From: Actinacidiphila rubida
GTDB lineage: Bacteria; Actinomycetota; Actinomycetes; Streptomycetales; Streptomycetaceae
Direction of reading: 5' to 3'
DNA length: 64,000 bases
NCBI RefSeq assembly: GCF_900110255.1
Contig: NZ_FODD01000015.1
Coordinates: 124,001-188,000 of the forward strand
Part shown: one piece after another, positions 16,297 to 25,238 of the stretch
Position numbering within the stretch: position 1 is the first letter of the stretch
Layout: every line of letters begins with the position of its first letter
Program-made: the position numbers and the translations under genes
Notes under the pieces: model-generated
The model's database searches: none
Told to the model about the DNA's origin: nothing
The model's input: only the letters and a program-made list of their open reading frames with translations

Positions 16297-18447
16297 ATGG
16301 ATGCCATGGATCACGAGGGCGGGCAGCGCTACGGGCAGGGTCCCGGCGTGCCCCGCACCCCGCCTGCCGCGGGGCTGCCGCCCCGCCCGGACGTCGCGCC
16401 CGCGCCCGTCCCGCGGCCGGCGCCACCGCCGCCTCCGGTCAAGGCGCCGCCCGCCTCGGAGCTGGAGGTCTGGCTGCGCACGCCGCGGGAGGTGGACGCG
16501 CCGGGGGTGTACGGGTTCGGGCATGTGCCACGCGCCGCGCCCGACCCGGACCGGGCCACGCCCCGACGGTTGCTCGGCGGGGCGGTACTCGCGCTGCTGG
16601 TCGGTCTCTTCGTGTGGTCGTTGTTCCGCAACTACTTCCACTTCTGGATCTGGCCGGTCATCTGGTTCACCCCGGCCCACTGGCGCAGCGGCGCGGGCGA
16701 CGACACGAACGCCTTCAACCTGGCCAGCCGCCTTTGGGCAGCGGCGTGCACCCTGGTGCTTCTCTGGGTGACAGCGCGGTTCGGCAACTGGGCCGAGGTC
16801 TGGCGGCGCTTTGCCGCGCCTTCGCTGCGACGCCTGTGGGACGACCCCGAGCCCGGCACGGCCCCGGAGGACCGGCCCGACCCGGTGCAGTGGCCCGAGT
16901 TGCGGGAGGCGCGGCAGTTCGCGCTGGCCGACCGGCTGGCCGCGGAGGTGCGGACCGGCCGGATGAACGACGTGGACTACGCCAGGATCCGGCGGGCGTG
17001 GGACGGCGTCCGGCAGGACCCGAGCCTGCTCGACGGGTTCAGCGACGCCGTGCTCAGGCAGGGGGCCGAGGCGTTCCTGCACCCGTCGGGCAAGCGCGAG
17101 CTGCCCTACCGGGGATTCCCCCACGACCTGATGAACGGCCAGGTGCGGGTCGGCCTGGGCGTCGACACCGACCGCAATCCGTACCAGCACCGGGGGTCCG
17201 GGATCGCCCTGGACCCGACGCTCCTGGGCACGGGCCTGCTCGCCGTCGGGCCGCCGGGATCCGGCAAGACCCGGCAGATCGCGCGGCCCGTCGTGGAGAC
17301 CCTGTGCCTGCAGGCGCTCGCCGGGCAGGCCGCAGTCGTCGCGGTCGGCCACGCCGGCGCGGACCTGGGTGCGGCCTCGGGCTTCGACGTCGTCATCTCG
17401 CTGGGTGATCCGTCGTCGCGGTACGACCTCGACCTGTACGGCGGCAGCACCGATCCGGACACCGCGGCCGGCGCCCTCGCCGAGGCGCTACTGGACGTCC
17501 ACTCGGCGGACGAGGGCGACCAGCGGCGTGCCGCCACGGTGCTCGGCCAGCTCATCGGCCCGTTCCACACCGCCCGCGGCCGTTTCCCGTCGGTGGGCGA
17601 GCTGCGGGAACTGCTCGACGGCACACCCCACGCGTACGCCGCGCTGCGCGACGCGCTCGACGCGGTCGGGGCCCCGGCGATGACCCGCGAACTCGACGCC
17701 CGGCAGCGGCAGGCCGCGCAGCCCGGCGACCTCGGCCCGCGGCTCGCCGACCGGGTGGCACTGCTCGACCGCCCCGCCTTCGCCGGGTTCTTCGACGTCA
17801 CCGGCCGCTCGCGGCCGTTCTCCATGTACGCGCTGGAGCACCCGCTGCGCGTGCGGATCGACCTCCCCGAGCACGGCCACACCGAGGCGTCCCGCATCCT
17901 CGCCCGCCTGGTGCTGGCCCAGTTCACCGCGGCCGTCACCGCCCGCCGCGACCGCTCCCTTTTCGCCTGCCTGGTGCTGGACGACGCGGCGCACAGCATC
18001 ACGGCCGACGCCATACGCGGCATGGCGCGGTTGCGGTCCGCGAACGCGGGCGTGGTGCTGACCCTGCGGACCCTGGACGACGTGCCGGAGGCGCTGCGGA
18101 GCCCGCTGCTCGGCGCGGTCGGGTGCCGGATGGCACTGTCCGGCGTGACGACCTGGGACGGCAGGCGTTTCGCCGAGGCCTGGGGCACCACGTGGGTGCA
18201 GACGCGCGACGTCACCAGGACCCCCGATCAGTCGGGTGGGCTTCCGCGGCGGGTCGGGCGGGGGGTGCGGCGGCTGTTCACGGGGGAGGTCGTCACCACG
18301 GAATCCGTCACCGTCCGCGAGGTCGAGCGGGAGCGGTGGTCGGCTTCGGATCTGGCGCACGGGGTGCCGGCGGGGCACGCGGTGGTGTCGATGACGACGA
18401 CGGGCGGGGAACACGCGCCGCCGGTGCTGGTGGACCTGCGGGGGTGA
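16297..18447 (+). CDS. VirD4/TraD-like membrane-associated ATPase
   Basis: A 716-residue protein. A Pro-rich N-terminus (1-55) is followed by two hydrophobic segments (about 93-113 and 146-163) and a cytoplasmic ATPase domain. Walker A is GPPGSGKTR (318-326), and a Walker B-like strand reads ACLVLDDAAHS (about 556-566). The layout of two N-terminal helices plus a RecA/FtsK-like motor with a helical insertion resembles type IV coupling proteins, but there is no relaxase, other secretion gene or mobile element in the window. It is a stable chromosomal neighbour of gabT in streptomycetes as I know them. The function is unknown. ATG 16297 follows GAGGGG. Confidence 0.75.
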   Translation: MDAMDHEGGQRYGQGPGVPRTPPAAGLPPRPDVAPAPVPRPAPPPPPVKAPPASELEVWLRTPREVDAPGVYGFGHVPRAAPDPDRATPRRLLGGAVLALLVGLFVWSLFRNYFHFWIWPVIWFTPAHWRSGAGDDTNAFNLASRLWAAACTLVLLWVTARFGNWAEVWRRFAAPSLRRLWDDPEPGTAPEDRPDPVQWPELREARQFALADRLAAEVRTGRMNDVDYARIRRAWDGVRQDPSLLDGFSDAVLRQGAEAFLHPSGKRELPYRGFPHDLMNGQVRVGLGVDTDRNPYQHRGSGIALDPTLLGTGLLAVGPPGSGKTRQIARPVVETLCLQALAGQAAVVAVGHAGADLGAASGFDVVISLGDPSSRYDLDLYGGSTDPDTAAGALAEALLDVHSADEGDQRRAATVLGQLIGPFHTARGRFPSVGELRELLDGTPHAYAALRDALDAVGAPAMTRELDARQRQAAQPGDLGPRLADRVALLDRPAFAGFFDVTGRSRPFSMYALEHPLRVRIDLPEHGHTEASRILARLVLAQFTAAVTARRDRSLFACLVLDDAAHSITADAIRGMARLRSANAGVVLTLRTLDDVPEALRSPLLGAVGCRMALSGVTTWDGRRFAEAWGTTWVQTRDVTRTPDQSGGLPRRVGRGVRRLFTGEVVTTESVTVREVERERWSASDLAHGVPAGHAVVSMTTTGGEHAPPVLVDLRG

Positions 18448-18527
18448 GACGGGGGCTGGACGGTGCGGCACAATTGAAGGGCCGTCCGGGACCGGGCGGC
18501 GCAAAGCCACGGGGTCACCAGGTCGGT

Positions 18528-20066
18528 ATGCCGCTCACTCTCGCGTCTCTCGCGCACCATTCGACGCTCAAGCTGGAGGTCCTCGCCGGCGCCGGCCGCC
18601 TCGACGCCGACGTCCGCTGGGTGCACACCAGCGAGCTGGACGATCCGGGACCGTACCTGGAGGGCGGCGAGCTGCTGCTCACCACGGGGATGAAGCTCGG
18701 CGTCACGGACCCCGACGCGATGGGCGCGTACGTGCGGCGGCTGGCCGCAGCCGGCGTCGTGGGCCTCGGCTTCGGCGTGGGCGTCGGCCACGACACCGTG
18801 CCGCCGGCCCTGGTGGCCGCGGCCGAGGAGGCCGGGCTGCCGCTGCTCGAGGTACCGCGCCGCACCCCGTTCATCGCGATCAGCAAGGCCGTGTCCGCGG
18901 CCGTCGCCGCCGACCAGTACAAGGCCGTCACCGCCGGGTTCGAGGCGCAGCGCGAGCTGACCCGCGCCGCGCTGGCCGCCGACGGCACCACGGCCCTGCT
19001 CGGCCGCCTCGCCGCCCACCTCCACGGCTGGGCCGCGCTGTACGACGCCTCGGGCGCGGTGCTGGCCGCCGCCCCGGACTGGGCCGGCCGCCGGGCCGCC
19101 CGGCTGGCCGGGGAGATCGACCGGCTGCGCGACACCCCCGCGCCCGCCAGCGCCGCCGTCGCGGGCCCGGCCGGCACCGAGGACCGGGTCGAGCTCCAGT
19201 CGCTGGGCACCGGACGCCGCCCGCGCGGCTTCCTCGCGGTGGGCACCGAGGAGCGCCTGGACACCTCGGCGCGCTACGTGGTGCACGCCGCCGTCGCCCT
19301 GCTCACGCTGTCCCTGGAGCAGTCCCGCACCCTCCAGGACGCGCAGGCCCGGCTGGCGGCCGCGCTGCTGCGGATGCTGTTGGCCGGCGAGCCCGGGCAC
19401 GCCCGCGCGGTGGCCGGCGGCCTCTACGGCCGGCTGCTGGAGCGGCCCGTGCGGGTGCTGATCGCCGAGCCCGCCGACCCGCGCACCGGCCCCGACGCGG
19501 TGGCGCTGCTGGGGGAGCGGGCGGAGGCCGCGGCCGTGCGGGCCGCCGAGCCCCTGCTGGCGGTCCGCGAGGGCCCGCGGCTGGTCGTGCTGGCCGCCGC
19601 GGACGCCGGCTCGCTGGCGGCCACCGCCGACCTCGCCGACGCCGAGGACGCGCTGGCCGCGGGCCTGTCCGCGCTGGCCGACCCGGCGGCGGTGCCGGCC
19701 GCGCACCAGCAGGCCGAACGGGCGCTCGCGGTGGCGTTGCGGCGCGGCCGCAACCTCGTCGAGCACGACGAGGTCGGCGCCGGCTCGGTGATGCCGCTGC
19801 TGGCCGACGGCGCGGTGCAGGCGTTCGCCGAGGGCCTGCTGCGCCCGCTGCGCGAGCACGACGCGACCGCCCGCGGCGATCTGGTGGCCTCGCTGGCCGC
19901 CTGGCTGTCGCACCACGGCCAGTGGGACGCCGCCGCGGCCGACCTCGGCGTGCACCGGCACACCCTGCGCTACCGGATGCGCCGGGTCGAGGAGATCCTC
20001 GGCCGCTCGCTGGACGATCCGGACGTGCGGATGGAGCTGTGGCTCGCGCTCAAGGCGCAGGGCTGA
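18528..20066 (+). CDS. PucR-family transcriptional regulator
   Basis: A 512-residue regulator. The N-terminal PucR sensory domain (about 1-130, MPLTLASLAH ... LLTTGM ... GLPLLEVPRRTPF) is followed by a GGDEF-like/GAF-like middle and a C-terminal HTH_30 domain (about 455-508, HHGQWDAAAADLGVHRHTLRYRM). Such regulators control purine, amine or GABA catabolism. It sits directly upstream of an aldehyde dehydrogenase on the same strand and 2.5 kb from gabT. ATG 18528 is the only start close to the PucR domain; the upstream open frame belongs to another gene. Confidence 0.9.
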   Translation: MPLTLASLAHHSTLKLEVLAGAGRLDADVRWVHTSELDDPGPYLEGGELLLTTGMKLGVTDPDAMGAYVRRLAAAGVVGLGFGVGVGHDTVPPALVAAAEEAGLPLLEVPRRTPFIAISKAVSAAVAADQYKAVTAGFEAQRELTRAALAADGTTALLGRLAAHLHGWAALYDASGAVLAAAPDWAGRRAARLAGEIDRLRDTPAPASAAVAGPAGTEDRVELQSLGTGRRPRGFLAVGTEERLDTSARYVVHAAVALLTLSLEQSRTLQDAQARLAAALLRMLLAGEPGHARAVAGGLYGRLLERPVRVLIAEPADPRTGPDAVALLGERAEAAAVRAAEPLLAVREGPRLVVLAAADAGSLAATADLADAEDALAAGLSALADPAAVPAAHQQAERALAVALRRGRNLVEHDEVGAGSVMPLLADGAVQAFAEGLLRPLREHDATARGDLVASLAAWLSHHGQWDAAAADLGVHRHTLRYRMRRVEEILGRSLDDPDVRMELWLALKAQG

Positions 20067-20198
20067 CGCCCGCGCGCGGCGCCCTGGCCATTCCGTAGCG
20101 CGCGGGCGCGCGCGCACTCCGCCGTGGACAACGGGGACCGGCCGCGGCGGCCCCTACCGTGGAGGGGACCTGCGATCACCAGAAAGGGCGGAACCACC

Positions 20199-21659
20199 GT
20201 GACAAGCACAGGCGCAGCCCCGTACCCGTTCTGGGTGGCCGGCCGGCCGGCCACCGGCACGGACACCTTCGACGTGACCAACTCGTGGGACGGCTCGCTG
20301 GTGGCCCGGGTCGGCGTGCCGACCGAGGAGCAGGTGGAGCAGGCCGTCGCGGCGGCCGCCGCCGCCCAGCACGCGTTCGGCGCGACACCCGCCCACGTGC
20401 GGGCCGCCGCCCTCGACCACGTGGCCAAGCGGCTCGCGGAGCGGACCGAGGAGATAGCCCGGCTGATCACCGCCGAGAACGGCAAGCCGGTGAAGTGGGC
20501 GCGCGGCGAGGTCGGCCGCGCGGTGTCGGTCTTCCGCTGGGCCGCCGAGGAGGCCCGCCGCTTCAACAGCGGCGAGGCGCAGCGGCTGGACACCGACCCG
20601 GGCGGCGTCGGCCGGCTCGCGCTGACCCGTCGCTTCAGCCACGGCCCGGTGCTGGGCATCGCGCCGTTCAACTTCCCGCTCAACCTGGTGGCGCACAAGG
20701 TCGCCCCGGCCATCGCGGTCGGCGCGCCGATCATCCTGAAGCCGGCGCCGGCCACCCCGCTGTCCGCGCTGCTCCTCGGCGAGCTGCTGGCCGAGACCAC
20801 CGGGCTGCCCGAGGGCGCGTGGAGCGTGCTGACCGTGCCCAACGAGCGGATGCCCGCCCTGGTGCAGGACCCGCGGCTGCCGGTCATCTCGTTCACCGGC
20901 TCCGACACCGTCGGCCACCAGATCATGGACTCGGTGCCGCGCAAGCACGTCACCCTCGAACTGGGCGGCAACGCCGCCGCGGTGGTGCTCGCGGACTGGT
21001 CCTCCGAGGAGGACCTGGAGTGGGCGGCCACGCGGATCGCCACCTTCGCCAACTACCAGGGCGGCCAGTCCTGCATCTCGGTGCAGCGCGTGATCGCGGA
21101 CGCGTCGGTGTACGACGCGCTGGCCGAGAAGGTGCTGGCGAAGGTCGCCGCGCAGGTCACCGGCGACCCGTCGGACGACGCGACCGACGTCGGCCCGCTG
21201 GTCAGCGAGGCGGCCGCCGAGCGCGTCGCCGCCTGGGTGGAGGACGCGGCGGCCAAGGGCGCCAAGGTGCTCACCGGCGGGGAGCGCGACGGCGCCAGCT
21301 ACGCGCCGACGGTGCTGGCCGACCTGCCGGACGACGCGATCCTGGCGACGGCCGAGGCGTTCGGCCCCGTGCTGTCACTACACCGGGTGAACGGCGCCGA
21401 CGAGGCGTTCGCCGCGGTCAACGACTCCCGGTTCGGCCTGCAGGCGGGCGTGTTCACCCACGACCTGCAGCTGGCGTTCCGGGCGCACCGCGAGCTGGAG
21501 GTGGGCGGGGTGATCATCGGCGACGCGCCGTCGTACCGCGCCGACCAGATGCCGTACGGCGGGGTGAAGGACTCCGGCAACGGCCGCGAGGGCGTGAAGT
21601 TCGCGATGGCGGACTACACGTACGAGCGGGTGCTCGTGCTCACCGGCCTCGACCTGTAG
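20199..21659 (+). CDS. Aldehyde dehydrogenase family protein
   Basis: A 486-residue aldehyde dehydrogenase with both catalytic residues: Glu in VTLELGGNAA and Cys in GGQSCISVQRV (about C292). The coenzyme segment ISFTGSDTVG is also present. It belongs to a succinate-semialdehyde/lactaldehyde-like branch distinct from the enzyme at 3985. Position behind the PucR gene and near gabT suggests a semialdehyde from amine or GABA breakdown as substrate, but the specificity cannot be read from sequence. GTG 20199 lies at the usual N-terminal position of the family. Confidence 0.85.
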   Translation: MTSTGAAPYPFWVAGRPATGTDTFDVTNSWDGSLVARVGVPTEEQVEQAVAAAAAAQHAFGATPAHVRAAALDHVAKRLAERTEEIARLITAENGKPVKWARGEVGRAVSVFRWAAEEARRFNSGEAQRLDTDPGGVGRLALTRRFSHGPVLGIAPFNFPLNLVAHKVAPAIAVGAPIILKPAPATPLSALLLGELLAETTGLPEGAWSVLTVPNERMPALVQDPRLPVISFTGSDTVGHQIMDSVPRKHVTLELGGNAAAVVLADWSSEEDLEWAATRIATFANYQGGQSCISVQRVIADASVYDALAEKVLAKVAAQVTGDPSDDATDVGPLVSEAAAERVAAWVEDAAAKGAKVLTGGERDGASYAPTVLADLPDDAILATAEAFGPVLSLHRVNGADEAFAAVNDSRFGLQAGVFTHDLQLAFRAHRELEVGGVIIGDAPSYRADQMPYGGVKDSGNGREGVKFAMADYTYERVLVLTGLDL

Positions 21660-21678
21660 GTCGTCGCCGGCGCGAACC

Positions 21679-21696
21679 CCGGGGCTCGGGCCCCGG
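21679..21696 (+). terminator. Short GC hairpin after the aldehyde dehydrogenase
   Basis: A 7-bp perfect stem (CCGGGGC / GCCCCGG) with a TCGG tetraloop lies 19 bp downstream of the stop codon at 21659. Confidence 0.6.
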
Positions 21697-21760
21697 CTTG
21701 ACGCACGGTCAGCGGCGGCGGGTTCCGGCCTGCCGCTGCTCTGGCTGGATTGCGTGAATT

Positions 21761-21803
21761 CGGGTAGTACGGACCAGTAGACCGGTCGGTAACCGGCTAC
21801 CCG
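21761..21803. promoter_or_regulatory. Nested inverted repeats in the acyl-CoA dehydrogenase leader
   Basis: An outer pair CGGGTAG / CTACCCG (21761-21767, 21797-21803) encloses an inner pair CCGGT / ACCGG and the palindrome GACCGGTC. The right outer arm touches the Shine-Dalgarno GGAGG (21803-21807) of the GTG start at 21818. It could be a TetR-type operator or an RNA fold that hides the ribosome binding site. Confidence 0.4.
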
Positions 21804-21817
21804 GAGGTGACGCAACC

Positions 21818-23740
21818 GTGTCCGCACCCGTCACAGCGCGCAAGGTCACCGAGCGCGAAGCACGCGAAGTGGCCGAGGCCGCCCGCGAGCAGTCCTGGCG
21901 CAAGCCCAGCTTCGCCAAGGAGCTGTTCCTGGGCCGCTTCCGCCTCGACCTGATCCACCCCTACCCGCAGCCCGCACCGGAGGCCTCCGAGAAGGGCGAG
22001 GCCTTCCTCGCCCGGCTGCGGGAGTTCTGCGAGACGAAGATCGACGCGGCGCGGATCGAGCGCGAGGCCCGCATCCCCGACGAGACGATCCTCGGGCTGA
22101 AGGAGCTGGGCGCCTTCGGCATGAAGATCGACGAGGAGTACGGCGGCCTCGGCCTCACCCAGGTGTACTACAACAAGGCGCTCGCCCTCGTCGGCTCGGC
22201 GAACCCAGCGGTGGGCGCCCTGCTGTCGGCCCATCAGTCGATCGGCGTACCGCAGCCGCTGAAGATCTTCGGCACCAAGGAGCAGAAGGAGCGGTTCCTG
22301 CCGCGCTGCGCCACGACCGACGTGAGCGCCTTCCTGCTCACCGAGCCGGACGTCGGCTCCGACCCGGCGCGGCTGGCCACCACCGCCGTGCCCGACGGCG
22401 ACGACTACGTGCTGGACGGCGTGAAGCTGTGGACGACCAACGGCGTCATCGCCGACCTGCTGGTCGTCATGGCCCGCGTGCCGGCCGCCGAGGGCCGCAA
22501 GGGCGGCATCACCGCCTTCGTCGTCGAGGCCGCGTCCGAGGGCATCACCGTGGAGAACCGCAACGCCTTCATGGGGCTGCGCGGCCTCGAGAACGGCGTG
22601 ACGCGCTTCCACCGGGTGCGGGTCCCCGCCGCCAACCGCATCGGCCCCGAGGGCGCCGGCCTGAAGATCGCGCTGACCACCCTCAACACCGGGCGCCTGT
22701 CGCTCCCCGCGGCGTGCAGCGGCGCCGGGAAGTGGTGCCTGAAGATCGCCCGCGAGTGGTCGGCCGCCCGCGAGCAGTGGGGCAAGCCGATCGCCGAGCA
22801 CGAGGCCGTCGGCGCCAAGATCGCCTACATCGCGGCCACCACCTTCGCGCTGGAGGCGGTGCTCGACCTGTCGTCGCAGATGGCCGACGAGGACCGCAAC
22901 GACATCCGCATCGAGGCCGCGCTCGCCAAGCTCTACGGCTCCGAGGCGGCCTGCCGGATGGCCGACGAACTGGTGCAGATCCGCGGCGGCCGCGGCTTCG
23001 AGACCGCCGACTCGCTCGCCGCCCGCGGCGAGCGCGCGGTGCCCGCCGAGCAGCTGGTGCGCGACCTGCGGATCAACCGGATCTTCGAGGGCGCCACCGA
23101 GATCATGCACCTGCTGATCGCGCGGGAGGCGGTCGACGCCCACCTGTCGGTGGCCGGCGACCTCATCGACCCCGACGCGACCCTCGCCGACAAGGCCAGG
23201 GCCGGCGCCAGGGCCGGCGGCTTCTACGCCCGCTGGCTGCCCAAGCTGGTCGCGGGACCGGGCCAGCTGCCCACCTCCTACGCGGAGTTCGGCGAGCTCG
23301 CCGGGCACCTGCGGTACGTCGAGCGGACCGCCCGCAAGCTGGCCCGCAGCACCTTCTACGCCATGTCGCGCTGGCAGGGCCGGATGGAGCTGAAGCAGAA
23401 CTTCCTGGCCCGGATCGTCGACATCGGCGCCGAGCTGTTCGCGATGAGCGCGGCCTGCGTCCGCGCCCAGCACCTGGCGGCCAGCAGCGACAACGGTCCG
23501 GCGGCCCGGCAGCTGGCCGACACCTTCTGCCGGCAGGCCAGGATCCGCGTCGACGAGCTGTTCGACCGGCTGTGGACCAACACCGACGGCCCCGACCGGG
23601 CACTGGCCAAGGCGGTCCTCAGGGGCGACGTGACGTGGCTGGAGGCCGGCGTCGTCGACGTCAGCCGCGAGGGCCCGTGGATCGCCGACGCCACGCCGGG
23701 GCCGACGCAGAAGGAGAACGTCCACCGGCCCGTCCACTGA
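21818..23740 (+). CDS. Acyl-CoA dehydrogenase family protein
   Basis: A 640-residue flavoprotein of the large acyl-CoA dehydrogenase type, longer than the usual 380-400 residues because of an added C-terminal helical region (from about 450), as in the ACAD9/VLCAD-like class. FAD and substrate motifs are visible: FLLTEPDVGSD, LWTTNG, EQWGKPIAEHEAV, and the catalytic Glu in IFEGATEIM (about E424). It should introduce a trans-2 double bond in acyl-CoA during fatty acid oxidation. GTG 21818 has a strong GGAGG. The stop codon lies inside a 13-bp tandem repeat. Confidence 0.92.
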   Translation: MSAPVTARKVTEREAREVAEAAREQSWRKPSFAKELFLGRFRLDLIHPYPQPAPEASEKGEAFLARLREFCETKIDAARIEREARIPDETILGLKELGAFGMKIDEEYGGLGLTQVYYNKALALVGSANPAVGALLSAHQSIGVPQPLKIFGTKEQKERFLPRCATTDVSAFLLTEPDVGSDPARLATTAVPDGDDYVLDGVKLWTTNGVIADLLVVMARVPAAEGRKGGITAFVVEAASEGITVENRNAFMGLRGLENGVTRFHRVRVPAANRIGPEGAGLKIALTTLNTGRLSLPAACSGAGKWCLKIAREWSAAREQWGKPIAEHEAVGAKIAYIAATTFALEAVLDLSSQMADEDRNDIRIEAALAKLYGSEAACRMADELVQIRGGRGFETADSLAARGERAVPAEQLVRDLRINRIFEGATEIMHLLIAREAVDAHLSVAGDLIDPDATLADKARAGARAGGFYARWLPKLVAGPGQLPTSYAEFGELAGHLRYVERTARKLARSTFYAMSRWQGRMELKQNFLARIVDIGAELFAMSAACVRAQHLAASSDNGPAARQLADTFCRQARIRVDELFDRLWTNTDGPDRALAKAVLRGDVTWLEAGVVDVSREGPWIADATPGPTQKENVHRPVH

Positions 23741-23820
23741 CCGCGTCCACTGCTCGCGTCCACTGACCGCGCGTACGCACCGCGCGTGCTGACCGCGGCC
23801 AGTGACCGCGGCCAGTGACC
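23731..23820. repeat. 13-bp tandem repeat array, two sub-arrays
   Basis: Three contiguous 13-bp units (CGTCCACTGACCG at 23731 and 23757, with a two-base variant at 23744) start inside the last codons of the acyl-CoA dehydrogenase gene. After a 21-bp spacer come two perfect units of GACCGCGGCCAGT (23791-23816) and a partial third. Aligned in phase, the second unit differs from the first at only two positions, so both derive from one 13-bp ancestor. Confidence 0.8.
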
Positions 23821-23874
23821 CCGCCCACGCGCCCGTCCCCCGATCGGCCGATCCGCTCCTCGGCCGGTCCCCAC

Positions 23875-23906
23875 GGAACCCGCGGCCCGCCCGGGCCGCG
23901 GGTTCC
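23875..23906. terminator. Strong hairpin terminator upstream of dxr
   Basis: A perfect 14-bp stem (GGAACCCGCGGCCC and its complement) with a GCCC loop lies between the acyl-CoA dehydrogenase and dxr, insulating the two transcription units. Confidence 0.8.
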
Positions 23907-23993
23907 CCCAGGCCCTCACCGCCCGCACCCCTCCCGTCCCGCGTCCTGCCGCCCGCGGCCACGGCCGGCCGGCGGGCACGACACAATGACCTC

Positions 23994-25238
23994 ATGACCG
24001 ACGCACTCGCAGACCCGCACCACCGCCCGCACGCCCCCGCGCAGGACGGTCCCCGGGACATCGTGATCCTCGGCTCCACCGGATCGATCGGGACGCAGGC
24101 CATCGACGTGGTGCTGCGCAACCCGGACCGGTTCCGGGTCGTCGCGGTCGGCGCCGCCGGCGGTCGCGCCGACCTGCTCGCGGAGCAGGCGCACCGGCTG
24201 GGCGTGCACACCGTCGCGGTCGCCGACGCGTCCGCCGTACCGGCCGTGCGCGAGGCCCTGGCGGCCCGCTACGGCGCCGCCGCGCTGCCGGAGATCCTCG
24301 CCGGCCCGGACGCCGCCACGCACGCGGCACAGCTGCCGTGCCACTCGGTCCTGAACGGCATCACCGGCTCCATCGGCCTGCGCCCCACGCTCGCGGCGCT
24401 GGAGGCCGGGCGGGTGCTGATCCTGGCGAACAAGGAGTCGCTGATCGTCGGCGGCCCGCTGGTGCGGGCGCTCGCCCGGCCGGGCCAGGTCATCCCGGTC
24501 GACTCCGAGCACTCCGCGCTGTTCCAGGCGCTGCTCGGCGGCGCCCGCTCCGAGGTCCGCAAGCTGATCGTCACCGCGTCCGGCGGCCCGTTCCGCGGCC
24601 GCACGCGCGCCCAGCTGGCGGCGGTCACGCCCGCCGAGGCCATGGCGCACCCCACCTGGGACATGGGCCCGGTGATCACCATCAACTCGGCGACGCTCGT
24701 CAACAAGGGCCTGGAGGTCATCGAGGCCCACCTGCTCTACGACATCCCCTTCGAGCGGATCGAGGTCGTGGTCCATCCGCAGTCCTACGTTCACTCGATG
24801 GTGGAATTCACCGACGGCTCCACGCTCGCCCAGGCCAGCCCGCCCGACATGCGGATGCCGATCGCGCTGGGCCTGGGCTGGCCGGAGCGGGTGCCGGACG
24901 CCGCACCCGCCTTCGACTGGTCGAAGGCCTCCACGTGGGAGTTCTTCCCGCTCGACGAGGAGGCGTTCCCGGCCGTCTCCCTGGCCCGCCACGTCGGCGC
25001 GCTGGGCAGCACCGCCCCGGCGGTGTTCAATGCGGCGAACGAGGAGTGCGTCGAGGCCTTCCGCACCGGCAGGCTCTCGTTCACGGGCATCATGGACACC
25101 GTCGCCCGTGTCGTCGAGGAGCACGGCACTCCCGCGCCGGGAACTCGGCTCACCGTCGAGAACGTCCTCGAAGCGGAGGAATGGGCCCGGGCTCGGGCCC
25201 GCGAACTGGCACAGGCATCGGAGGAAGCGCGCGTATGA
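23994..25238 (+). CDS. dxr: 1-deoxy-D-xylulose-5-phosphate reductoisomerase
   Basis: A 414-residue enzyme of the MEP isoprenoid pathway that converts DXP to 2-C-methylerythritol 4-phosphate with NADPH. Visible are the NADPH loop GSTGSIGTQ (27-35), [18 protein letters not shown] with metal ligands, the flexible-loop residues HPTWDMG and the conserved NAANEE near the C-terminus. ATG 23994 is a natural N-terminus; the open frame upstream crosses the terminator hairpin and is not coding. The ATGA overlap with rseP shows translational coupling, and ispG follows. Confidence 0.96.
   Translation: MTDALADPHHRPHAPAQDGPRDIVILGSTGSIGTQAIDVVLRNPDRFRVVAVGAAGGRADLLAEQAHRLGVHTVAVADASAVPAVREALAARYGAAALPEILAGPDAATHAAQLPCHSVLNGITGSIGLRPTLAALEAGRVLILANKESLIVGGPLVRALARPGQVIPVDSEHSALFQALLGGARSEVRKLIVTASGGPFRGRTRAQLAAVTPAEAMAHPTWDMGPVITINSATLVNKGLEVIEAHLLYDIPFERIEVVVHPQSYVHSMVEFTDGSTLAQASPPDMRMPIALGLGWPERVPDAAPAFDWSKASTWEFFPLDEEAFPAVSLARHVGALGSTAPAVFNAANEECVEAFRTGRLSFTGIMDTVARVVEEHGTPAPGTRLTVENVLEAEEWARARARELAQASEEARV

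Noticed and set aside
21797..24211. An 804-codon minus-strand frame
   Set aside because: It is antisense to the acyl-CoA dehydrogenase, crosses the terminator hairpin before dxr and shows no domain.
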